Source: Vibrio splendidus (lineage in GTDB: Bacteria > Pseudomonadota > Gammaproteobacteria > Enterobacterales > Vibrionaceae). From it: 64,000 nucleotides of DNA. This document shows, one piece after another, positions 9,368 to 18,713 of the stretch (position 1 is the first letter of the stretch; every line of letters starts with the position of its first letter). Under the pieces are notes generated by a model. That model was not told the DNA's origin and searched no databases. It worked only from the letters and a program-made list of their open reading frames with translations. Where the stretch lies: NCBI RefSeq assembly GCF_002873455.1, contig NZ_MCUN01000054.1:372001-436000 (forward strand). The letters are read 5' to 3'. A program made the translations under genes and the position numbers.

Positions 9368-9381
9368 GTTATATAAAAATT

Positions 9382-9412
9382 GCCGCCCTAGAAGTTTTGG
9401 GGCGGCCTTTTA
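9382..9412 (+). terminator. Terminator or attenuator between sdhB and sucA
   Basis: The GC-rich stem GCCGCCC / GGGCGGC (9382-9388 with 9400-9406) is followed by TTTT. It may partly separate the sdh and suc transcripts. Confidence 0.6.
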
Positions 9413-9464
9413 ATAGCTCGGCATAGACCGCAGCAAACGTGAAAACTACTGGTTAAGGGAAAAT

Positions 9465-12284
9465 ATGCACAACGGCGTGATGAAGGCATGGCTCGAGTCT
9501 TCACACTTGGCTGGCGCCAATGCAACGTACGTAGAAGAACTCTATGAACTGTATCTTAGTGACCCCGATTCGGTAAGTGACGAATGGAGAAGCGTTTTCG
9601 AAGAATTGCCTGTGCAAGCTTCAGAAACGGTGGAACAACCACACTCTCGTGTTCGTGAATACTTCCGTCGACTCGCTCAAGAAACAAAGCATTACAGTGT
9701 CCAAGTTAGTGATCCAGATGTCGATGCGAAACAAGTAAAGGTTCTGCAACTTATTAATGCCTATCGATTCCGAGGGCATCAATCAGCAAATCTAGACCCC
9801 CTAGGTTTATGGGAAAGAGATACAGTCGCTGAACTGGATCCTTCTTTCCACACTCTTACCGAAGATGACCTCAATGAGACGTTTAACGTCGGCTCTTACG
9901 CCATTGGCCAAGAGACGATGGTGCTTCGAGATTTGTACAAATCTTTAAAGCAAACTTATTGTGGTTCGATTGGTGCTGAATACATGCACATGACGAATAC
10001 AGAACAAAAGCGTTGGATCCAACAACGTTTAGAGTCTGTTTCTGGTCAACCCTCTTTCGATAAAGAAGAAAAGCAAGCTTTCCTAGAAGAGCTAACTGCT
10101 GCTGAAGGTCTTGAGCGCTATCTTGGTGCTAAATTCCCAGGCGCAAAACGCTTCTCGTTGGAAGGTGGTGATGCGTTGATCCCAATGACGAAGGAAATTA
10201 TTCGTCATGCAGGTGGACAAGGCATGCGTGAGGTTGTTGTTGGTATGGCTCACCGTGGTCGTCTAAACATGCTGGTCAATGTGCTTGGTAAAAAGCCACA
10301 AGACCTGTTTGACGAATTTGCGGGCAAGCACAGCGATGACTCCTGGGGTACTGGTGATGTGAAATACCACCAAGGTTTCTCTGCGGATTTCGCAACACCA
10401 GGTGGCAACGTTCACTTAGCACTTGCGTTTAACCCATCTCACTTAGAAATTGTAAACCCGGTGGTTATCGGTTCAGTACGTGCTCGCCAAGATCGTCTAG
10501 ACGATAAAGACGGCAGCCGCGTACTTCCAATTACTATCCATGGTGATTCAGCTATCGCTGGCCAGGGTGTAGTACAAGAGACGTTCAACATGTCTCAAGC
10601 TCGTGGTTTCTGTGTTGGTGGTACGGTTCGTATTGTTGTAAATAACCAAGTTGGTTTTACAACGTCTAACCCTCGCGATACTCGTTCTACGATGTACTGT
10701 ACAGATATCGCGAAGATGGTTCAGGCTCCGATTTTCCACGTTAACTCGGATGATCCAGAAGCTGTCGCTTTCGTAGCGCGTCTTGCATTAGATTACCGTA
10801 ATACGTTTAAGCGTGATGTTGTTATTGATTTGGTTTGTTACCGTCGCCACGGTCACAATGAAGCCGATGAGCCGAATGCAACGCAGCCTTTGATGTACCA
10901 AAAAATCAAGAAGCATCCAACGCCACGTAAGCTTTATGCTGACGTGCTAATGGAACGCGGTGAGTTTGGTATTGATACGGCAACTCAACTCGTTAACGAA
11001 TATCGTGATGCACTTGATCACGGTGAAGTTGTGGTTAAAGAGTGGCGCCCAATGGCACTTCACTCAGTGGACTGGTCACCTTACCTAGGTCACGACTGGA
11101 ACATCGAATGGGACAACAAGATTGATATCGAGCGCCTGAAAGAGCTTGGTAGCAAACTTTGTCAATACCCAGACAGCCATAAGCTGCAAAGCCGAGTAAA
11201 CAAACTGTACAACGATCGTACTGCCATGGTGAATGGTGAGAAACAAGTCGATTGGGGTATGGCCGAGACTCTGGCTTACGCAACACTTGTTGATGACGGT
11301 AAGCGTATTCGTATTTCAGGCCAAGACTCTGGTCGTGGTACCTTCTTCCACCGTCACTCAGTACTGCACAACCAATCAGATGCAAGCACGTATGTTCCTC
11401 TTGCGAACATTCATGATAAGCAAGGGCCATTCCAAGTGTTTGACTCCGTGTTATCTGAAGAAGCGGTACTCGCATTTGAGTATGGTTATGCAACGGCAGA
11501 ACCAAGCGGTCTAACCCTTTGGGAAGCACAATTTGGTGACTTCGCAAACGGTGCTCAAGTTGTTATCGACCAATTCATTTCGTCAGGTGAGCAAAAGTGG
11601 GCACGTTTATGTGGTCTAACTATGCTGCTTCCTCACGGTTATGAAGGCCAAGGCCCAGAGCACTCGTCTGCGCGTCTGGAGCGTTACCTTCAGTTGTGTG
11701 CTGAACAAAACATGCAGGTTGTTGTTCCTTCAACGCCGGCACAGGTTTATCACATGATTCGCCGTCAGGTTGTTCGACCAATGCGTCGTCCACTGATCGT
11801 AATGTCACCTAAGTCATTGCTTCGTCACCCTCTGTGTACGTCTTCTATGGAAGATTTAGCAGAAGGTACGTTCCAACCAGCTATCGCAGAAATTGATGAT
11901 CTGGCTCCTGAGAACGTAAAACGCGTCGTGTTCTGTTCGGGTAAGGTTTACTTTGACCTGCTTGATCAAAGACGTAAGAACGAGCAAGACGATGTCGCTA
12001 TTGTACGTATTGAGCAACTTTACCCGTTCCCTTACGAGGACGTGAGAGCTGCAATCGCACAGTACACAAATGTAGTCGATTACGTTTGGTGTCAAGAAGA
12101 GCCACAAAACCAAGGTGCTTGGTACAGTAGCCAACATAATTTCCGAGCTGCTATCCCAGTGGGTGCTGATATTCAATATGCAGGTCGTCCTGCATCAGCA
12201 TCACCAGCTGTTGGCTATATGTCGGTACACTTGAAACAACAAAAAGCGTTAGTTGACGACGCTTTGACCCTACTTAAGAACTAG
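9465..12284 (+). CDS. sucA: 2-oxoglutarate dehydrogenase E1 component
   Basis: Thiamine-diphosphate enzyme that decarboxylates 2-oxoglutarate and transfers succinyl to the lipoyl group of SucB. The N-terminal E2-binding region (residues 1-60, with YVEELYELYLSDPDSV) is conserved. GMAHRGRLNMLVNVLGK and FNPSHLEIV contain active-site histidines. HGDSAIAGQG and NNQVGFTT belong to the cofactor-binding motif. The C-terminal pyrimidine-binding and regulatory domains are complete at 939 residues. An AAGGGAAAAT ribosome site precedes the ATG. Confidence 0.98.
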   Translation: MHNGVMKAWLESSHLAGANATYVEELYELYLSDPDSVSDEWRSVFEELPVQASETVEQPHSRVREYFRRLAQETKHYSVQVSDPDVDAKQVKVLQLINAYRFRGHQSANLDPLGLWERDTVAELDPSFHTLTEDDLNETFNVGSYAIGQETMVLRDLYKSLKQTYCGSIGAEYMHMTNTEQKRWIQQRLESVSGQPSFDKEEKQAFLEELTAAEGLERYLGAKFPGAKRFSLEGGDALIPMTKEIIRHAGGQGMREVVVGMAHRGRLNMLVNVLGKKPQDLFDEFAGKHSDDSWGTGDVKYHQGFSADFATPGGNVHLALAFNPSHLEIVNPVVIGSVRARQDRLDDKDGSRVLPITIHGDSAIAGQGVVQETFNMSQARGFCVGGTVRIVVNNQVGFTTSNPRDTRSTMYCTDIAKMVQAPIFHVNSDDPEAVAFVARLALDYRNTFKRDVVIDLVCYRRHGHNEADEPNATQPLMYQKIKKHPTPRKLYADVLMERGEFGIDTATQLVNEYRDALDHGEVVVKEWRPMALHSVDWSPYLGHDWNIEWDNKIDIERLKELGSKLCQYPDSHKLQSRVNKLYNDRTAMVNGEKQVDWGMAETLAYATLVDDGKRIRISGQDSGRGTFFHRHSVLHNQSDASTYVPLANIHDKQGPFQVFDSVLSEEAVLAFEYGYATAEPSGLTLWEAQFGDFANGAQVVIDQFISSGEQKWARLCGLTMLLPHGYEGQGPEHSSARLERYLQLCAEQNMQVVVPSTPAQVYHMIRRQVVRPMRRPLIVMSPKSLLRHPLCTSSMEDLAEGTFQPAIAEIDDLAPENVKRVVFCSGKVYFDLLDQRRKNEQDDVAIVRIEQLYPFPYEDVRAAIAQYTNVVDYVWCQEEPQNQGAWYSSQHNFRAAIPVGADIQYAGRPASASPAVGYMSVHLKQQKALVDDALTLLKN

Positions 12285-12305
12285 AAGTAAAAGGAAAATA
12301 CGCAC

Positions 12306-13514
12306 ATGACAATTGAAATTCTGGTTCCAGATTTACCTGAATCTGTGGCTGATGCAACAGTGGCGACTTGGCACAAAAAACCAGGCGAAGCCGTTGCACG
12401 TGATGAAGTCATTGTAGACATCGAAACAGATAAAGTAGTTCTAGAAGTACCGGCTCCTGAAGCGGGTGTTCTGGAAGCTATCCTAGAAGAAGAGGGTGCT
12501 ACGGTACTTTCTAAGCAGCTTCTTGCAAAGATCAAACCTGGTGCTGTCGCTGGTGAACCAACGAAAGATACCACTGAAGATACAGAAGCTTCTCCTGATA
12601 AGCGCCACAAAGCGGCACTTACAGAAGAAAGCAATGACGCACTAAGCCCTGCTGTTCGTCGTCTTCTTGCAGAGCACAACCTACAACCAGCTGACGTTAA
12701 AGGCACTGGTGTTGGTGGTCGTATTACTCGTGAAGACATCGACGCACACCTAGCAGCAGCGAAAGCGGCTCCGGCAGCAGCATCTGCACCTGCAGTTGAA
12801 GCGCCAGCAGCGGCTCGTAGCCAAAAGCGCGTGCCAATGACTCGCCTACGTAAGACAGTTGCAAACCGTCTTCTAGAAGCGAAGAACAGCACAGCGATGC
12901 TGACTACTTTCAATGAAGTGAACATGAAGCCAATCATGGACCTTCGTAAGCAGTACAAAGACCAATTCGAGAAGCGTCACGATACGCGTCTTGGTTTCAT
13001 GTCTTTCTATGTGAAAGCAGTAACAGAAGCGCTGAAGCGTTTCCCTGAAGTTAACGCTTCGATTGATGGTACAGATATCATTTACCACAACTACTTCGAC
13101 ATCAGCATGGCGGTATCTACGCCACGTGGTCTAGTGACTCCAGTACTGAAAGACTGCGACACACTAGGTTTTGCTGACATCGAAAAAGGCATCAAAGAGC
13201 TAGCAATCAAAGGCCGTGACGGCAAGCTAACCGTTGATGAGCTGATGGGCGGTAACTTCACTATCACAAACGGTGGTGTATTTGGTTCTCTAATGTCTAC
13301 GCCAATCATCAACCCGCCTCAAGCGGCAATTTTGGGTATGCATAAAATCCAAGATCGTCCAATGGCTGTTGATGGCAAGGTAGAAATTCTACCAATGATG
13401 TACCTAGCGCTTTCTTACGATCACCGTCTAATCGATGGCCGTGAATCAGTTGGCTTCCTAGTGACAATCAAAGAGCTTCTAGAAGATCCTGCACGTCTGC
13501 TATTAGACGTTTAG
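12306..13514 (+). CDS. sucB: Dihydrolipoyllysine succinyltransferase (E2o)
   Basis: Core of the 2-oxoglutarate dehydrogenase complex. The lipoyl domain (1-80) carries the lipoyl Lys in ETDKVVLEV. An Ala/Pro-rich linker and the peripheral-subunit-binding domain follow (about 107-145, SPAVRRLLAEHNL). The catalytic domain (about 175-402) ends with YDHRLIDGRES, which holds the HxxxD catalytic pair. Another Ala/Pro linker sits at 151-170. The gene begins 21 bases after sucA and is co-transcribed with it. Confidence 0.98.
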   Translation: MTIEILVPDLPESVADATVATWHKKPGEAVARDEVIVDIETDKVVLEVPAPEAGVLEAILEEEGATVLSKQLLAKIKPGAVAGEPTKDTTEDTEASPDKRHKAALTEESNDALSPAVRRLLAEHNLQPADVKGTGVGGRITREDIDAHLAAAKAAPAAASAPAVEAPAAARSQKRVPMTRLRKTVANRLLEAKNSTAMLTTFNEVNMKPIMDLRKQYKDQFEKRHDTRLGFMSFYVKAVTEALKRFPEVNASIDGTDIIYHNYFDISMAVSTPRGLVTPVLKDCDTLGFADIEKGIKELAIKGRDGKLTVDELMGGNFTITNGGVFGSLMSTPIINPPQAAILGMHKIQDRPMAVDGKVEILPMMYLALSYDHRLIDGRESVGFLVTIKELLEDPARLLLDV

Positions 13515-13524
13515 TATCTCTAAA

Positions 13525-13553
13525 ACGTCTAGTTAACCCCGTTAGCTAGACGT
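13525..13553 (+). other. Intercistronic hairpin between sucB and sucC
   Basis: ACGTCTAG-T-TAAC and GTTA-G-CTAGACGT form a 13-bp stem (one G-T pair) with a CCC loop. No T-run follows, so it looks more like an RNA-stability or processing element than a terminator. Confidence 0.55.
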
Positions 13554-13720
13554 AAAAAGTTTCAAAGGCTAGGCTGCTCAACGTCTGGCCTTCACTTGAA
13601 CTGTAAAGCCATTAGAAAATGGACAGCAGTTGATTTGAGAAGACCCTACAGACGTACCACAGGAAACTGTGTCGTTATGGAAATAATAATCCCTTAAGGG
13701 AAAATAAACGGAATATCAAA

Positions 13721-14887
13721 ATGAATTTGCATGAATACCAAGCCAAACAGCTGTTTGCAGAATTCGGTTTGCCTGTACCTGAAGGTTTCGCGTGTGACAC
13801 AGCACAAGAAGCTTTCGAAGCTGCAGGCCGTATTAGTACAGCCAAGAAAGTTGTTAAGTGTCAAGTACACGCTGGTGGTCGCGGTAAAGCGGGCGGCGTA
13901 GAGCTACATGACACTAAAGAAGGCGTTAAAGAGTTTGCACAAAAGTGGCTAGGTAAAAACCTAGTGACTTACCAAACAGACGCTAATGGTCAGCCTGTAA
14001 CAAAGATCCTAGTTGAAGAAGCATCGAACATTGCTAACGAGCTTTACCTAGGTGCTGTTGTTGACCGTGCAACGCGCAAAATTGTATTCATGGCGTCAAC
14101 TGAAGGCGGTGTGGACATTGAGAAAATCGCTGAAGAAACTCCAGAGTTGATTCACCAATCTGCGATCGATCCTCTAGTTGGCCCTCAAGCTTACCAAGGC
14201 CGTGAACTGGCATTCAAACTTGGCCTAGCTGGCGATCAAATTAAACAGTTCGTTAAGATCTTCATGGGTCTTGGTGAAATGTTCGCTCAGTACGACCTAG
14301 CTCTACTAGAAATTAACCCGCTTGTTATTACAAATGAAGGTAACCTTCTTTGTCTAGACGGCAAGATCAACATTGACTCAAACGCAATGTACCGTCAGCC
14401 AAAGCTTCGTGAAATGCACGATCCTTCACAAGAAGACGAGCGCGAAGCGCACGCAGCTCAATGGGAACTGAACTACGTAGCACTTGATGGCAACGTTGGC
14501 TGTATGGTTAACGGTGCAGGCCTTGCTATGGGTACGATGGATATCGTAAACCTACACGGCGGCAAGCCAGCAAACTTCCTTGATGTAGGCGGCGGCGCAA
14601 CAAAAGAGCGTGTAGCTGAAGCATTCAAGATCATCCTTTCTGATGACAATGTTAAAGCAGTACTAGTAAACATCTTCGGTGGCATCGTTCGTTGTGACAT
14701 GATCGCTGAAGGTATTATTGGTGCAGTTAAAGAAGTTGGCGTAACAGTTCCTGTTGTTGTTCGTCTAGAAGGTACAAACGCAGACCTAGGTCGCGAAGTA
14801 CTTGCTAATTCTGATGTTGATATCATTGCTGCTGTATCTCTAACAGATGCTGCTCAGAAAGTTGTTGCTGCTGCGGAGGCTAAATAA
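13721..14887 (+). CDS. sucC: Succinyl-CoA synthetase beta subunit (ADP-forming)
   Basis: With SucD converts succinyl-CoA to succinate with nucleotide-triphosphate synthesis. The N-terminal ATP-grasp domain starts with MNLHEYQAKQLFAEFG; the grasp region KCQVHAGGRGKAGGV lies near residues 46-60. The C-terminal ligase domain has the FGGIVRCDMIAEGI and LEGTNADLG motifs. Full length at 388 residues. Its 206-bp upstream gap suggests a separate leader or promoter from sucAB. AAGGGAAAATAAACGG precedes the start. Confidence 0.98.
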   Translation: MNLHEYQAKQLFAEFGLPVPEGFACDTAQEAFEAAGRISTAKKVVKCQVHAGGRGKAGGVELHDTKEGVKEFAQKWLGKNLVTYQTDANGQPVTKILVEEASNIANELYLGAVVDRATRKIVFMASTEGGVDIEKIAEETPELIHQSAIDPLVGPQAYQGRELAFKLGLAGDQIKQFVKIFMGLGEMFAQYDLALLEINPLVITNEGNLLCLDGKINIDSNAMYRQPKLREMHDPSQEDEREAHAAQWELNYVALDGNVGCMVNGAGLAMGTMDIVNLHGGKPANFLDVGGGATKERVAEAFKIILSDDNVKAVLVNIFGGIVRCDMIAEGIIGAVKEVGVTVPVVVRLEGTNADLGREVLANSDVDIIAAVSLTDAAQKVVAAAEAK

Positions 14888-15759
14888 TGTCTGTATTAAT
14901 TAACAAAGACACTAAAGTAATCTGTCAGGGTTTCACTGGCGGTCAAGGTACATTCCACTCAGACCAAGCTATCGCATACGGTACGCAAATGGTTGGTGGT
15001 GTTTCACCTGGTAAAGGTGGTCAAACTCACCTAGGCCTTCCAGTATTCAACACAGTACGTGAAGCAGTAGAAGTGACTGGCGCAACAGCAACAGTTATCT
15101 ACGTACCAGCACCTTTCTGTAAAGACGCAATCCTAGAAGCGATTGATGCAGGTATCGAACTGATCGTAACGATCACAGAAGGTATCCCTACTACAGATAT
15201 GATCGACGTTAAAGTGAAGCTAGAAGAAACTGGCGTTCGCATGATCGGTCCTAACTGTCCAGGTCTTATCACTCCAGACGAGTGTAAGATTGGTATCATG
15301 CCTGGCCATATCCACAAGAAGGGTAAAGTAGGTATCGTATCTCGCTCAGGTACTCTGACGTATGAAGCTGTTAAGCAAACAACAGATGAAGGCTTTGGTC
15401 AGTCTACATGTGTTGGTATCGGTGGTGACCCTATCCCAGGTTCAAACTTCATTGATATCCTAAAACTTTTCCAAGAAGACCCAGAAACTGAAGCAATCGT
15501 AATGATTGGTGAGATCGGTGGTACTGCGGAAGAAGAAGCTGCTGAGTTCATCAAAGCAAACGTAACTAAGCCAGTAGTATCTTACATCGCTGGTGTTACT
15601 GCTCCTCCGGGCAAACGTATGGGCCACGCTGGCGCAATCATCTCTGGCGGTAAAGGTACTGCTGAAGATAAATTCGCAGCACTAGAAGCAGCAGGCGTTA
15701 AGACTGTTAAGTCTCTTGCTGACATCGGTAAAGGCCTACGTGAAATCACGGGTTGGTAA
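14887..15759 (+). CDS. sucD: Succinyl-CoA synthetase alpha subunit
   Basis: CoA-binding and phosphohistidine subunit of succinyl-CoA synthetase. CQGFTGGQGTFHS begins the Rossmann CoA-binding domain. GPNCPG is the ligase signature. The active-site His that becomes phosphorylated lies in RMGHAGAI near residue 246. Its ATG overlaps the sucC stop by one base (TAATG), so the two subunits are translationally coupled. 290 residues, normal length. Confidence 0.98.
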   Translation: MSVLINKDTKVICQGFTGGQGTFHSDQAIAYGTQMVGGVSPGKGGQTHLGLPVFNTVREAVEVTGATATVIYVPAPFCKDAILEAIDAGIELIVTITEGIPTTDMIDVKVKLEETGVRMIGPNCPGLITPDECKIGIMPGHIHKKGKVGIVSRSGTLTYEAVKQTTDEGFGQSTCVGIGGDPIPGSNFIDILKLFQEDPETEAIVMIGEIGGTAEEEAAEFIKANVTKPVVSYIAGVTAPPGKRMGHAGAIISGGKGTAEDKFAALEAAGVKTVKSLADIGKGLREITGW

Positions 15760-15806
15760 TCAGCTGGCTTTTATCTAACGGATAGAAGCTAACTGAACGA
15801 TATAAG

Positions 15807-15835
15807 AAAGGCTTGGTCATTGACCAAGCCTTTTT
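15807..15835 (+). terminator. Rho-independent terminator after sucCD
   Basis: A perfect 13-bp stem (15807-15819 with 15821-15833) followed by a T-run. Confidence 0.85.
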
Positions 15836-15933
15836 CTTTTGTGACCGATTTGTTTGTAAACGATTCTTTTATAAACGACTGCCACATCAACGGTTGTGTT
15901 GTTAAAAGCCAGAATGAATTCCGACTTTTTACT

Positions 15934-16719
15934 TTAGGCGCGGGTTCTATACATTTGAGATAGCATAAACATTGCTGCGGCGCTGATAACAACAGAAGGG
16001 CCGGCTGGTGTGTCATAGAACCAAGACAAGCTCAATCCCCCGAATACAGCGATAGAACCAATTACTGAGGCGAGGAATGCCATTTGTTCTGGTGTATTGG
16101 CGAACTTTCTTGCCGTCGCTGCCGGAATGATAAGTAGTGATGTCATGATTAATGCACCAACAAATTTCATACCCACCGCAATTACAATACCCACAAGCAA
16201 CATCAAAATAAGACGCATCAAATCAATGTTGATGCCATCAACCGCCGCGAGGTCTTCGTTAACGGTCGTTGATAATAGCGGTCGCCAAAAGATAGTAAGC
16301 ACAAGTCCAATCACGGCAGCACCTGCATAGATGAATACCAAATCAGTCGGAGACACTGCAAGCAAGTCACCAAATAAATAGCTCATTAGGTCGACACGAA
16401 TATTGTCTAAGAAGCTGACAGCAACAAGACCTAAAGAGAGTGCACTGTGCGCCAATATACCGAGTAGGGTATCGGTCGCGACAAGTTTTTGCTTTTGTAA
16501 CGTTACTAGCAACACGGCCAGCATTAAACAACAAATCAGCAGAGCAAAATACAAGTTGATGTTGAATAGAAAACCTAGAGCCAAACCCATCAAAGAAGCG
16601 TGAGCAAGCGTGTCACCAAAGTAAGCCATCTTGCGCCACACCACGAAAGACCCTAATGGACCTGCAATTAGCGCAATACCCAAACCCGCCAAAATAGAGG
16701 GAAGAAGAAACTCAATCAT
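15934..16719 (-). CDS. znuB: Zinc ABC transporter permease
   Basis: Inner-membrane channel of the high-affinity zinc importer. The protein is almost entirely hydrophobic with about eight membrane helices, starting MIEFLLPSILAGLG. The VVWRKMAYFGDTLAHASLMG segment is the family signature. I start at ATG 16719, which overlaps the znuC stop by one base (TAATG), rather than the longer reading that begins inside znuC. An AGGGAAG-type context is lacking, so translation is probably coupled to znuC. Confidence 0.94.
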   Translation of the reverse strand: MIEFLLPSILAGLGIALIAGPLGSFVVWRKMAYFGDTLAHASLMGLALGFLFNINLYFALLICCLMLAVLLVTLQKQKLVATDTLLGILAHSALSLGLVAVSFLDNIRVDLMSYLFGDLLAVSPTDLVFIYAGAAVIGLVLTIFWRPLLSTTVNEDLAAVDGINIDLMRLILMLLVGIVIAVGMKFVGALIMTSLLIIPAATARKFANTPEQMAFLASVIGSIAVFGGLSLSWFYDTPAGPSVVISAAAMFMLSQMYRTRA

Positions 16720-17498
16720 TAGTGGTGCCCGTGTTTGTGGTTTGAACATTCATGCGCGCCGCCAGTGACAGGCTCGCCAGCGAGATCATGATGGTGATGA
16801 TCATGTTGGTGATGGTAAAACGCTAGTGTTTCTTGGGTCGCGGTGCCAAAGAGTGCAATATACGAAGGGTGATGTTTTATGTCTGCAGGTGCACCTGAAC
16901 AGCAGATATGGTGGTGCAAGCAGATTACATCGTCTGTTTTTGCCATAACCAAGTGCAGATCGTGTGAAACCATGAATACAGCACAGCTGAAGCGGTGACG
17001 AATGTTATCAATCAGATCATACAAGTCTATTTGGCCTTGCACGTCAACGCCTTGAGCGGGTTCATCAAGAACCAATAGATCAGGTCTTCTTAGTAATGAA
17101 CGGGCAATCAGTACACGTTGGTTTTCACCACCAGACAGCTGGTGCATGTTGCTCTTTTGCAGATGTTCAGCACCAACGAGCTTCAAGGCTTCAAGGATCT
17201 CTTGTTGGCTAAATTTGCCAGTGAGCTTGAGAAAGCGTTCTACGTTGAGAGGCAGTGAATCATTGAGCTTTAATTTTTGTGGTACATAGCCAATTCTCAG
17301 TTTTTTTGATTTTTTTATTGTGCCTGAAAATTTGGTTTGTAAACCCAGTACCACTTTTACTAATGTCGACTTTCCTGCACCGTTTGGCCCAATGAGGGTG
17401 GTGATTCTGCCGCGCTCTATATTTAGAGAGATGTTGTCTAGAACTTTCCGACCGTCAAATTCGACGCTCACAGAATCTAGTTGGATTAAGTTATCCAT
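16719..17498 (-). CDS. znuC: Zinc ABC transporter ATP-binding protein
   Basis: ATPase that powers ZnuABC. The Walker A motif is GPNGAGKST (about 37-45), the signature is LSGGENQRV, the Walker B is LLVLDEPAQGVD and the switch His follows in MVSHDLH. The C-terminal 30 residues are very His-rich (HHQHDHHHHD and GHH at the end), an extension common in ZnuC that may bind zinc. It is the first gene of a znuCB operon divergent from znuA. Confidence 0.96.
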   Translation of the reverse strand: MDNLIQLDSVSVEFDGRKVLDNISLNIERGRITTLIGPNGAGKSTLVKVVLGLQTKFSGTIKKSKKLRIGYVPQKLKLNDSLPLNVERFLKLTGKFSQQEILEALKLVGAEHLQKSNMHQLSGGENQRVLIARSLLRRPDLLVLDEPAQGVDVQGQIDLYDLIDNIRHRFSCAVFMVSHDLHLVMAKTDDVICLHHHICCSGAPADIKHHPSYIALFGTATQETLAFYHHQHDHHHHDLAGEPVTGGAHECSNHKHGHH

Positions 17499-17523
17499 GA
17501 ATAGAACTCATTTGCAATTCGCT

Positions 17524-17542
17524 AATGTTATAATGTAACATT
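17524..17542. promoter_or_regulatory. Zur box between znuC and znuA
   Basis: AATGTTA-N5-TAACATT is a perfect inverted repeat and matches the gamma-proteobacterial Zur operator. Placed between the two divergent genes, it should repress both when zinc is plentiful. Confidence 0.85.
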
Positions 17543-17581
17543 TACCTCAAGCCTAAGCTACTTTTCTATTATCGAGGGATT

Positions 17582-18466
17582 ATGTCACGTTCATCTTTTA
17601 TACTTGCTACTTTGCTTTTAGCGCCAAGTGTCGCAAGTGCCAATACTATTCTAACAAGCTTTAAACCGATTCAAATGATTGTGACAGAATTAACGCAAGG
17701 CGTTAGTGAGCCAGATGTTTTGATGAACAGTAATGCTTCGCCGCATGACTATGCCCTCAAACCATCGGATGTCAAAAAAGTTCATAGTGCTGATATGGTT
17801 ATTTGGTTCGGTCCTGACCTAGAAGCATTTTTGACTAAGGTGATTGGTTCAAAGGAAAACGTTATCAAGATCAGTGAGATTCCTGGAATCAACTTGAGAG
17901 AGTTTGGACATGAAGACCACGATGCTCATGAAGGACACCATCATGGTAGCCATGACCCACACTTTTGGTTGGGTATCGACCAAGTTGAAGTAGCGGCAAA
18001 ATACATTTCAGCTAAGCTGATTGAATCTGATCCTGATAACGCAATGGCGTATCAAGAGAACCTAGATTCATTCTTGATTGCTTTGAAAGAAAAGCAGAAA
18101 TCAATTAATGAACAACTTGCGCCAGTGAAAGACAAAGGCTATTACGTATTCCATGATGCGTATGGCTACTTCGAACAAGAGTTTGAGTTAAATAACTTAG
18201 GTCACTTTACGGTGAGCCCAGAGCGTAAACCGGGTGCAAAAAGCCTGATAGCTATCAAGAAAACTTTGGTCAGTGAAAATGTTCAATGTGTATTTGCAGA
18301 GCCTCAATTTACACCGGCTGTGATTGAATCAGTGACTCGCGGAAGCAACGTGAAACAAGGGCAACTTGATCCTATCGGTTCACAGGTTGAAGTGAAGAGT
18401 GGAAGTTATTTCGATTTTCTTCAGCAACTTACGGATAGCTACACAAGCTGTTTGAGTGCTAAGTAA
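17582..18466 (+). CDS. znuA: Zinc ABC transporter periplasmic binding protein
   Basis: Captures zinc in the periplasm and delivers it to ZnuB. A signal peptide of about 20 residues ends at an ASA site (residues 17-20). Zinc-ligand histidines lie at SPHDYALKPSD, at DPHFWLG and at YVFHDAYGYFE. The acidic His-rich loop (HEDHDAHEGHHHGSHD, about 114-130) is typical of ZnuA. 294 residues, normal. Divergent from znuCB with a Zur box between them. Confidence 0.96.
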   Translation: MSRSSFILATLLLAPSVASANTILTSFKPIQMIVTELTQGVSEPDVLMNSNASPHDYALKPSDVKKVHSADMVIWFGPDLEAFLTKVIGSKENVIKISEIPGINLREFGHEDHDAHEGHHHGSHDPHFWLGIDQVEVAAKYISAKLIESDPDNAMAYQENLDSFLIALKEKQKSINEQLAPVKDKGYYVFHDAYGYFEQEFELNNLGHFTVSPERKPGAKSLIAIKKTLVSENVQCVFAEPQFTPAVIESVTRGSNVKQGQLDPIGSQVEVKSGSYFDFLQQLTDSYTSCLSAK

Positions 18467-18516
18467 TTAATAACCAGTATTCCTAACGACACTTTGCTCT
18501 CGTTAATTTATGAATT

Positions 18517-18538
18517 ATGCCGCTTTTTGCGGCATTTT
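18517..18538 (+). terminator. Terminator after znuA
   Basis: A 7-bp GC-rich stem ATGCCGC / GCGGCAT (18517-18523 with 18529-18535) is followed by TTTT. Confidence 0.7.
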
Positions 18539-18713
18539 CGTGACCGCTAAGATAAAACCTTTCAACAAATAGCAAACCTCCTTTCTCCTTTGTTAATTTC
18601 AGCTAAAATAGAAAGATAATAATAAGCACAAAAAAACTCAGCTTTTGGTTAAGCAGCGATAAGACGTTGTAGATACCAAAATTTTATGTGTTGTTGCTGT
18701 TCAGGATGAAAAG

